6,711 bases of DNA from Puniceicoccales bacterium (lineage in GTDB: Bacteria; Verrucomicrobiota; Verrucomicrobiia; Opitutales; LL51). A program made the translations under genes and the position numbers. The notes beneath the pieces were generated by a model. That model was not told the origin of the DNA and searched no databases. It was given only the letters and a program-made list of their open reading frames with translations. Below, piece after piece: positions 1-6,402 of this stretch (the first letter of the stretch is position 1; each line of letters opens with the position of its first letter). Location: positions 1 through 6,711 of the forward strand of contig JAITNS010000044.1 of NCBI GenBank assembly GCA_031290315.1. The letters run 5' to 3'.

Positions 1-49
1 CAAGTACTTTATCTTGAAAATGTTTCATGCAAATATAAATAACGGGAGT
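1..49. repeat. Direct repeat, copy 1 (partner at 164-212)
   Basis: Bases 1-49 match bases 164-212 at 46 of 49 positions in the same orientation, offset 163. The differences are at 14, 25 and 38. Read on the coding strand two are silent (CAG/CAA, ATC/ATT) and one changes Glu to Lys; all three make copy 1 more AT-rich. The match stops sharply at base 50 on the right; on the left it is cut by the window edge. Confidence 0.9.
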
Positions 50-70
50 ATAACTTTTCCATAAAGCCAT
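1..70 (-). pseudogene. Fragment of a second RND pump C-terminus (duplicated tail, runs off the window)
   Basis: Read on the minus strand, bases 1-49 encode TPVIYICMKHFQDKVL, matching residues 1011-1026 of the intact RND pump next door with one change (Glu to Lys). The match starts abruptly. The preceding codons, from an ATG at 68-70 (M-A-L-W-K-S-Y), do not resemble the pump, and an in-frame TAA lies a little further upstream. No membrane domain or porter domain can be encoded here, so it cannot be a working pump. A weak AGG sits seven bases before the ATG, so translation of a short peptide cannot be excluded. I read it as the remnant of a tandem duplication. It continues beyond base 1, so its full length is unknown and a larger paralogue tail could lie outside. 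Confidence 0.6.
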
Positions 71-128
71 ACTCCAACCTATTCTAATTTAAGTAAATCT
101 AAAAGAGAGAAATACTTTACAAACTACC
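71..128. other. Short AT-rich intergenic gap after the RND gene
   Basis: This 58-base stretch lies between the RND stop and the start of the duplicated fragment. I see no stem-loop followed by a T run on the minus strand, so no intrinsic terminator, and no promoter I would defend. It does not resemble any part of the RND gene. Confidence 0.5.
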
Positions 129-3100
129 CTATCGAATTTCCCGAGCAAAGAAGGGAATTTTATCAAGTACTTTATCCTGAAAATGTTCCATGCAAATATA
201 GATAACGGGAGTGACATAGAGCGTAATGATTTGCGAAAAAATGAGGCCCCCGACGACACATAATCCTAAAGGGATACGGGCTGTGCCATCCGCCCCCCAA
301 CCAATCGCAATCGGTACCATACCCATTAAGGCGGCAAGCGTCGTCATAATAATCGGTCGAAAGCGGGCCATACTAGCCGCATGAATAGCATCTTCATAGG
401 ATAGTCCTTCCCGGCGCCGTGCTATAGCAAAATCGACAATCATAATCCCATTCTTTTTGACAATCCCTAATAGCATGAAAATCCCTATACACCCATAAAG
501 CGATAATTCTTGCCCAAATATCCATAATGTCCCTAGCCCTCCAAGCATGGCAATTGTAAGGGAAGAGAGAACCGTAAGGGGATGAATATAGCTTTCGTAG
601 AGGATACCTAAAATCGTATACATGACAAAGATCGCAACTAAAAGCAAGAGAACAATAATATACATTGTTTCGGCAAAAGTCGCCGCTTCCCCTTGAAATG
701 AGCCCACAACCGATGGCGGTAAAATTTCTTTCGCTTTCCCAGAAATAAATTCCGTAGCATCGCCAATCGCATAATTTTCTTTCAAATTAAAATATAAGGT
801 CACCGAATTCGTATTATTAATGTGATTGACGGCGACCGGCCCAAGGTGTTCTTTTACAGCCGCTACGGATTGGAATGGAGTCAATGTTCCATTACGCGTA
901 TGAATATATAGCTCATTCAAATCACCCGAAAAACGCTTTGAATCATCCTTTGTCGTTACAATTACTTTATATTGATCCGTATCTCCCTTGATTAAGTAGG
1001 CATAATTTTCAGAAAATGCGTGCATCATTTCCTTCTCAACCATGGCCACATCCACGCCGTATAAGGCCGCTTGCTCCCGTAAAAAATTGACCTGTAATTC
1101 TGGGTTTTGTAAAAATAAATCGCTCGATACACTCGCAAACCCAGAGTGCATTAACATCGCCGCCTGCAATTTCTGAGCGGGTTCTATTAAATCTTCAAAA
1201 CTTTGGGACGTCAATGAAAAGGCGTATTTCCCTTGATTAGTTTTTTTGCCACCCGTATTAATATGGAGATTTGGCATAGGTTGTAGGAAAGTCATTGCCC
1301 CCGGAATCATATACAATTCCTTCGATATCTCTGCAGCAATTTCTTGTATACTCTTCCGCTCACCTTCCTTTAAAAATGTAATGACTAACCCCTGATTACT
1401 TTGTATTATTCCGCTAAGCCCCGATACTACAATTGTCTGTGCAATATTTTCATTATTTTTTAAAACACCTAATACCTGATCCTGATAGGTATGCATCTGT
1501 TTCGGCGAGGTCCCTTCCTTCGCAATAAATACTCCAAACATTACACCACTATCCCCCTCCGGTATAAATGTCTTAGGTAATTGGGTAAAAATTGCATAGG
1601 TCAATGCCGTACAAAGCCCTAGGATAAGAAACGATGTTACCTTAAATTTTAAAAACCAACGCAAAGTTACTCCGTAAAATCGTAAAAATTGCCTCTCTAA
1701 AGCATTCGCAAAACGTTCCACCCATGTCCTCTTTCCCTCCTCAATCGGCTTCAATAGACGGGCACACATCATAGGCGTCACCGTAATCGAAATTAATCCA
1801 GATACTAAGATCGCTACAACAATGGTAATCGAAAATTCACGGAAAACACGCCCTAATTGTCCCGGCATGAAAATAATGGGAATGAATACGGCCGCTAAGG
1901 ATAAGGTCATCGATAAAATTGTAAAAGTAATTTCCTTCCCCCCCTCTATGGACGCTTGTAAAGGAGTTTCACCAAATTTTTCCATGCGCCGTACCATATT
2001 TTCAAGGAAAACAATCGCATCGTCAACTAAAAATCCGATCGCCAATGTCAGCGCTAATAGGGATAAATTGTCCAAAGAATAGTTGAGCATGCGCATGACG
2101 ATGAAGGTAATGAGGAGCGATAATGGGAGCGCAACAATGGGAATGAATGTTTCGCGTACACGTCCTAGAAATAAGAAAATAACAAAAACAACGAGTAAAA
2201 ATGCGATTATTAATGTCTCTTTCACATCATCAATCAACTCTACAATCTTTTTAGCGCGATCAAAAGCCGAAGTCAATTTTACAGACGATGGTAATTGTTG
2301 GTTGATTTGAGGGATCAATTGTTTTATTGCTTCAGAAATCTTAATCGCATTTGCTCCGGCACCCCTCGTTACCGCAATCGAAACACTCGCATTCCCCTCT
2401 GCCCCGCCCCGCTTCCAATAACGCATCCGGACGTCATTCGATTCGACAGAATTAATCGCCTCCCCAACATCCCTTAAATATATCGGTGCACCATTTTTGT
2501 AAGCAATGATGAGATTTTGATACCCTTTAGCATCTTCCAGTTGTCCCGCAGGATTCAATATCACCGCATTGTGCTTCCCCTTTAAACTACCGACAGCCAT
2601 CGATACAGTCCCCGCACGAACCGCCGTAACAATATCCGAAATCGCAATTCCCTTGTTATAAAGCTTATCCGTATCTAATTCGATCCGTATCGCACGCTTC
2701 ACACCGTAAACGTTGACCGCCGATACCCCTTCCAAAATACTAATCTTATTACAAATCTCTTGGTCAGCTAAATCATATAACTCCGCTTGGGATAAACAAT
2801 CACTGCTTAAATTGAGGAAATAAATTGGGGTACTATTAGGATCCGTTTTTTCATACACGGGAGGCCCTGGCATATCCTGGGGCAAATTACCCGATGCTCG
2901 AGTGATCGCCGCCTGAACATCTGCCGCCGCAGAATCGACACTCTTATTGAGATTAAATTGTAGGGTAATCATCGCAACCCCTTGCATACTGGTCGAGGTC
3001 ACTTGCTCTACACCCGAAATTTTCATGAATTCCTCTTCGAGAGGCGAAGCAATATTGGCAGCAACCATCTGCGGATTCATGCCCGGAAATACTGCCCGTA

Positions 3101-3242
3101 CATTGATAATCGGATAATCGACAACCGGTAGATCGCTAACTGGTAAATTAAGATAACTCACCACCCCCGCAAGAATAATCGATAGTACAAGTAATACCGT
3201 CATCACCGGACGTCTAATAAAAATTTCACTCAAACTTTTCAT
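129..3242 (-). CDS. RND efflux pump, inner-membrane subunit, HAE1 family, MdtB/MdtC-like
   Basis: This is a proton-driven exporter of the resistance-nodulation-division family, the inner-membrane engine of a tripartite efflux complex. At 1037 residues it has the usual length. The pattern is classic: helix 1 at about 10-30, a large periplasmic porter/docking loop at 31-340, helices 2-6 at about 342-492, helix 7 near 534-552, a second periplasmic loop at 555-855 and helices 8-12 at 860-1015. The proton-relay residues are present: D407 and D408 in the VDDAIV stretch of helix 4, K930 in helix 10 (KKNGI) and T967 in helix 11 (IMTTLA). The stretch LIIAYKNGAPI near 244-254 and the PV.DLP.VDYP region near 34-44 resemble MdtB/MdtC more than AcrB as I recall them. 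The ATG start has a purine-rich GGGAAGG just upstream and lies 8 bases after the adaptor stop. Substrates cannot be read from sequence. MdtB and MdtC normally work as a pair; only one complete pump gene is seen here. Confidence 0.96.
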   Translation of the reverse strand: MKSLSEIFIRRPVMTVLLVLSIILAGVVSYLNLPVSDLPVVDYPIINVRAVFPGMNPQMVAANIASPLEEEFMKISGVEQVTSTSMQGVAMITLQFNLNKSVDSAAADVQAAITRASGNLPQDMPGPPVYEKTDPNSTPIYFLNLSSDCLSQAELYDLADQEICNKISILEGVSAVNVYGVKRAIRIELDTDKLYNKGIAISDIVTAVRAGTVSMAVGSLKGKHNAVILNPAGQLEDAKGYQNLIIAYKNGAPIYLRDVGEAINSVESNDVRMRYWKRGGAEGNASVSIAVTRGAGANAIKISEAIKQLIPQINQQLPSSVKLTSAFDRAKKIVELIDDVKETLIIAFLLVVFVIFLFLGRVRETFIPIVALPLSLLITFIVMRMLNYSLDNLSLLALTLAIGFLVDDAIVFLENMVRRMEKFGETPLQASIEGGKEITFTILSMTLSLAAVFIPIIFMPGQLGRVFREFSITIVVAILVSGLISITVTPMMCARLLKPIEEGKRTWVERFANALERQFLRFYGVTLRWFLKFKVTSFLILGLCTALTYAIFTQLPKTFIPEGDSGVMFGVFIAKEGTSPKQMHTYQDQVLGVLKNNENIAQTIVVSGLSGIIQSNQGLVITFLKEGERKSIQEIAAEISKELYMIPGAMTFLQPMPNLHINTGGKKTNQGKYAFSLTSQSFEDLIEPAQKLQAAMLMHSGFASVSSDLFLQNPELQVNFLREQAALYGVDVAMVEKEMMHAFSENYAYLIKGDTDQYKVIVTTKDDSKRFSGDLNELYIHTRNGTLTPFQSVAAVKEHLGPVAVNHINNTNSVTLYFNLKENYAIGDATEFISGKAKEILPPSVVGSFQGEAATFAETMYIIVLLLLVAIFVMYTILGILYESYIHPLTVLSSLTIAMLGGLGTLWIFGQELSLYGCIGIFMLLGIVKKNGIMIVDFAIARRREGLSYEDAIHAASMARFRPIIMTTLAALMGMVPIAIGWGADGTARIPLGLCVVGGLIFSQIITLYVTPVIYICMEHFQDKVLDKIPFFAREIR
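164..212. repeat. Direct repeat, copy 2, inside the RND gene 3' end
   Basis: This is the partner of the repeat at 1-49. It lies within the RND pump gene and encodes the end of the last membrane helix plus the first cytoplasmic residues (about residues 1011-1026). Because it is the copy in an intact reading frame of normal family length, it is the likely source and the one at 1-49 the derivative. Confidence 0.9.
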
Positions 3243-3250
3243 ACCTTCCC

Positions 3251-4447
3251 TTACTCTTTCATAGTATTTTGTTGTGAGGTACTGCTTTGTTGGGAAAGAT
3301 TCCCTGGCATACTATCGGAAGCCTCAGGTATCGGGATAACATCCGAACCCGGACCTAATAACATATTTCCACGCACAACAACCATATCTCCCCCATTTAA
3401 GCCCGATTGAATAACCGATAATAATTCACTTCGAAACCCTAATTCCGGAAATATCTGTACCGCCCTATGTTTTGTAACCGAAGCTTCATCTGGTTTGATT
3501 TGATATAAGTAAGGCTTTCCCATATTATTAACTTTTATACTCTCCGACGATACCACTAATGCATCTTTCAATATCTCTAATTCGACATCGATGCCCACCG
3601 TATTGCCTGGCCAAAAGCGATAGTCGGTATTTTCGAACTCCCCACGTAACTGAATCACCCCACTTTCGTAGTCGATTTTATTGTCCAAAAATTTTAAAAC
3701 ACCCTTCCTAGTCGTATCTTTATGGGCTATAAGTTTCATATTTAAATTTAATTGATTATTTTTATTTTGAAATTTTTCCCTCAACTTCGGGAAGTCATTC
3801 TCGGAAACAAAGAAGTCGACGTAAAGGGGCGACATTTGCCGTATTGTTACTAATTTTTTCATAGTATCGACGACCGCTCCCCGATCCATCAGACGTTTAC
3901 CGATTACTCCAGAAATGGGCGCTTGAATAGAGCAATGTTCTAAATCTACTTTGGCACGAATAATGGCCGCTTCCGCTGCTGCAACATTCGCTTTATCTTG
4001 CTCCACGCGGGTTGAGTAGGTTTCAAATTCCTGCTTCGAAATATAATCCTTATTCATCAACGACTTGGAACGTTCGAGTTGAAGTTCATCGATGGATAAT
4101 TGGGCACGGGCACGGGCTAGTTCTGCTTCAGAGGATTGTAAACTTGCCCTATATTTCCGATCATCGATATGGAATAAAGGTTGTCCCTGGGAGACAAAAG
4201 CTCCTTCCTCGAAGTCAATGGAAAGAATTTCGCCACTCACTTGGGTCACGATATCTACCTCATTGTAAGCCCGACAACGGCCGATCGTCGCAATGGAAAC
4301 CGGCATATCTTGTCGCACACACTTCGAGACGACGACCGGTACGGGGGGACGTCCCTTTTGCGTCTCTAGTTTCTTTTTCCCGCACCCCGTCAATAGCGTA
4401 AAACTAATAATGAAAAAAATTTTTGTAACATCACCTAGACTTTGCAT
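3251..4447 (-). CDS. RND efflux periplasmic adaptor (membrane fusion protein), lipoprotein, MdtA/AcrA-like
   Basis: This adaptor links the RND pump to the outer-membrane channel and acts in the periplasm, anchored to the inner membrane by lipid. The N-terminus is a lipoprotein signal: a hydrophobic stretch at about 10-19 followed by the lipobox LTGC, giving a predicted lipidated Cys22. After it come a lipoyl half-motif at about 70-99 (SGEI...EEGAFVSQGQPL), an alpha-helical coiled-coil hairpin at about 104-170 rich in Ala, Glu and Arg, the second lipoyl half at about 173-195 (QAPISGVIG), then beta-barrel and membrane-proximal domains. Its 398 residues fit the family. The tail is Ser/Gln-rich and looks disordered. 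The ATG start is supported by a strong AGGAGG nine bases upstream, which overlaps the stop codon of the channel gene; the gap is 13 bases. Extra cysteines at 43, 58 and 172 are unusual for a periplasmic adaptor. The family call is firm; the exact subfamily is an inference. Confidence 0.95.
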   Translation of the reverse strand: MQSLGDVTKIFFIISFTLLTGCGKKKLETQKGRPPVPVVVSKCVRQDMPVSIATIGRCRAYNEVDIVTQVSGEILSIDFEEGAFVSQGQPLFHIDDRKYRASLQSSEAELARARAQLSIDELQLERSKSLMNKDYISKQEFETYSTRVEQDKANVAAAEAAIIRAKVDLEHCSIQAPISGVIGKRLMDRGAVVDTMKKLVTIRQMSPLYVDFFVSENDFPKLREKFQNKNNQLNLNMKLIAHKDTTRKGVLKFLDNKIDYESGVIQLRGEFENTDYRFWPGNTVGIDVELEILKDALVVSSESIKVNNMGKPYLYQIKPDEASVTKHRAVQIFPELGFRSELLSVIQSGLNGGDMVVVRGNMLLGPGSDVIPIPEASDSMPGNLSQQSSTSQQNTMKE

Positions 4448-4456
4448 GTCTCTATT

Positions 4457-4462
4457 CCTCCT
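4457..4462 (-). promoter_or_regulatory. Ribosome binding site of the adaptor gene, overlapping the upstream stop codon
   Basis: AGGAGG on the minus strand lies nine bases before the adaptor ATG (4445-4447). Two of its bases belong to the TAG stop of the channel gene (4461-4463), so ribosomes ending the channel gene finish on the next gene's binding site. It is the only near-perfect site in the operon. Confidence 0.75.
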
Positions 4463-5933
4463 ATTTCTCTAAAATTTTACCTGTCACGTACGCCAACTGT
4501 ACCCATCCCATTGCTAAATCATTTTTAGCACCTACGAATTGTTTTCTCGCCGAAGAAAGGGCATTTTGCGATGTCGATAGATCGGTAAAAGAACTCAATC
4601 CATTGGCATAAGCTTCCTTTGTATAATTAAATGCCTCCAGTGCGAAATTTTCAGCTTCTTTGGCGGCATCTAGCTTATGAATTGCCGACTTTAAAGTATA
4701 AAAATATTTCCAAACCTGACTCCTAATATCTAATTCTTTTAGATTCAAGCGCTGGTGTGCTATCTTCATTTCTTCATAGGCCATCAATTGTTCACTCGCC
4801 TTTAAATGGCCATCAAAAATATCCCATTTCAATCCAATAGCAGCCTCAAAATTATTATACATTCCCCCAATATTTTCGATCTTCTTTCGCGAAGCCGATA
4901 ATCTCGTAAAAACTTCCGGATAACAGTCGTAATTTTTAGCATTTAATTGATGTTTTTTAGCTTCCAAAGTTTCGCGTTCCGCCTGCATATCGTATCGCTT
5001 TCTCAAGGCTTCCCCAATTAATTGTTCCATATTATCCATATCGGGGATTGCCTTCTCATTACTTGCAACAATACGTAAATGATCATGCACTTGAATCCCC
5101 ATTGCTTGCGCGAGTTGAGCCCGTGCGACCTCTACCGAAGAACGTGAATTCTCCAAATCGAAAACAGCCGCACTATAAGCCGCTTGCGCTTTCAATAAAT
5201 CCTGCTTATTGGTCAAGCCGGACTGATGGCGATTTTTAGCCACATCCAAGGCGACTTTCGCATCTTCTAAATTTTGCTCATTGGCACGAACAATCGCCTG
5301 CGCCGAATCTAAAGCAAAATAAGCAGACTCAACCGCATAGGCAACATCCTGCAACGCTTGACTAAACTGAAAATTAGCTGCCTTTAATGCACTTAAGGCC
5401 GACTGCGACAATTCTTTATGGGCTCCAAATTTAAATAGCGAATAATTAATTTCGATTTGTGGCGAAAGGACATTTGAAATTTGAGAAGTTAAATGTTTAC
5501 CATCGGAGCTCATAGAACCCGTTTGTTCGGCGCGCACTACGGTGAGATTCGCGCTAACATGTGGATAAAATGCGCTATCGACTTTTGTTTTTTGAGCTGA
5601 AACCAGTGTTGCTTGATGCCAGGCAATCTTCGTCAACGGATTATGCGAAAATGCCCGATCGAGTAATTCGTAAAGATCAAGTGCATGATCATAACTCTCT
5701 TTTTCACTTACCTCGGAAAGTAATGGCGATTTTAAGGGTTCTATATCTGTAACTTGCTGATTCTCGAAAATCTCATAAACTTGTTGCTCATGCTTCAAGG
5801 CAAACTCTCGAAACCCACTACATCCCCCCAAAAGAAGTAATGTCCATAAAAAAATTAATTTCGAAGCATATTTCCCAAAAATAACTTGAAAACACGAACC
5901 TTCCACACTTAAAAGATTATCAAGATTAATCAT
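4461..5933 (-). CDS. TolC/OprM-like outer-membrane efflux lipoprotein
   Basis: This outer-membrane channel completes the tripartite exporter. A hydrophobic stretch (KLIFLWTLLLL) ends in the lipobox LGGC, so it should be a lipidated, OprM/NodT-type channel, with acylated Cys38 counted from the chosen start. Two outer-membrane efflux repeats follow, seen as long heptad-like helices rich in Ala, Leu, Gln and Lys; the second ends with the typical motif of a helix running into ...GLSSFTDLSTSQNAL and a terminal segment closing on YVTGKILEK. The 490 residues are normal for the family. I chose the ATG at 5931-5933 over a TTG three codons upstream. This start overlaps the lspA stop (ATGATTAA), suggesting translational coupling, which fits the lack of a visible ribosome binding site. 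The signal region before the lipobox is long (about 37 residues); a GTG at the tenth codon would give a more ordinary one and cannot be excluded. Confidence 0.93.
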   Translation of the reverse strand: MINLDNLLSVEGSCFQVIFGKYASKLIFLWTLLLLGGCSGFREFALKHEQQVYEIFENQQVTDIEPLKSPLLSEVSEKESYDHALDLYELLDRAFSHNPLTKIAWHQATLVSAQKTKVDSAFYPHVSANLTVVRAEQTGSMSSDGKHLTSQISNVLSPQIEINYSLFKFGAHKELSQSALSALKAANFQFSQALQDVAYAVESAYFALDSAQAIVRANEQNLEDAKVALDVAKNRHQSGLTNKQDLLKAQAAYSAAVFDLENSRSSVEVARAQLAQAMGIQVHDHLRIVASNEKAIPDMDNMEQLIGEALRKRYDMQAERETLEAKKHQLNAKNYDCYPEVFTRLSASRKKIENIGGMYNNFEAAIGLKWDIFDGHLKASEQLMAYEEMKIAHQRLNLKELDIRSQVWKYFYTLKSAIHKLDAAKEAENFALEAFNYTKEAYANGLSSFTDLSTSQNALSSARKQFVGAKNDLAMGWVQLAYVTGKILEK

Positions 5934-6402
5934 TTTCGTCAAGTTTTTTCAAACTTCTATTATAATGCCATGGAAATATCAGGGAGACAGCCACTAAACA
6001 TAAAGCACAATCGGCCACATTAAAAGTAGGCCAGTGATAAATTTGTAAATTAATATCAATAAAATCAATGACAAATCCACGGGAAAAGCGATCGATTAAG
6101 TTGCCTAAAATCCCGCCTAATAGTAAGCCCAATACTATGGGGCGTTGATCAAGCCCAAAGAAACTACGTTTCCAAAAAATGACTACCACAAACAATATCC
6201 CTAAAATACCCAATACTAATGCATTATTTTGAAACAAACTCCAAGCGCAACCGGTATTATGGGAAAGGGAAAATGTTAACCATTTACTTAAACAGACGCT
6301 TTGAGTTTGTAAATATTGTTCCGCTAAAAACTTTGTTCCCTGATCTAAGAACAGGGTGTATATAAAAAAATAATTAAAAATTATATTATTCCTCTTGCTC
6401 AT
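5926..6402 (-). CDS. lspA: Lipoprotein signal peptidase (signal peptidase II)
   Basis: LspA is an inner-membrane aspartic peptidase that cuts signal peptides from prolipoproteins just before the lipidated cysteine. All family signatures are visible: LDQGTK at about 19-24, HNTGCAWS near 48-55, GNLIDR with catalytic Asp104, and FNVAD with catalytic Asp131. Four hydrophobic segments lie at about 7-20, 60-78, 88-103 and 130-144. The chosen ATG (6400-6402) gives 158 residues, the usual length. A TTG 13 codons upstream would add a hydrophilic extension wholly inside the preceding gene and is unlikely. The gene overlaps the DksA-like gene by 17 bases and the efflux channel gene by 8; no clear ribosome binding site is seen, so coupled translation is likely. 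The first codons are very AT-rich. The next two genes encode lipoproteins, its predicted substrates. Confidence 0.96.
   Translation of the reverse strand: MSKRNNIIFNYFFIYTLFLDQGTKFLAEQYLQTQSVCLSKWLTFSLSHNTGCAWSLFQNNALVLGILGILFVVVIFWKRSFFGLDQRPIVLGLLLGGILGNLIDRFSRGFVIDFIDINLQIYHWPTFNVADCALCLVAVSLIFPWHYNRSLKKLDEND

Noticed and set aside
134..159. Imperfect inverted repeat near the end of the RND gene (AATTTCCC ... GGGAATT)
   Set aside because: It lies inside the coding sequence, the arms are short and mismatched, and no T run follows on the minus strand, so it is not a credible terminator.
1822..2477. Three open frames on the plus strand inside the RND gene (1822-2082, 2083-2310, 2295-2477)
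   Set aside because: They lie antisense to an intact, well-conserved pump gene, and their products show no family signature, membrane pattern or ribosome binding site.
4102..4118. Short tandem GGGCAC repeat in the adaptor gene
   Set aside because: Only about two and a half units; it is explained by the Ala-Arg-Ala-Arg coding stretch of the coiled coil.
4012..4401. Two plus-strand open frames opposite the adaptor gene (4012-4401 and 4181-4369)
   Set aside because: Antisense shadows of the adaptor's coiled-coil and lipoyl region; the products are rich in Arg, Ser and His with no recognisable domain.
5048..5752. Two plus-strand open frames opposite the channel gene (5048-5239 and 5561-5752)
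   Set aside because: Short antisense shadows without start signals or protein features.
5934..5942. TTG start adding three residues to the efflux channel
   Set aside because: The ATG at 5931-5933 overlaps the lspA stop in the typical coupled layout; the TTG only lengthens an already long signal region.
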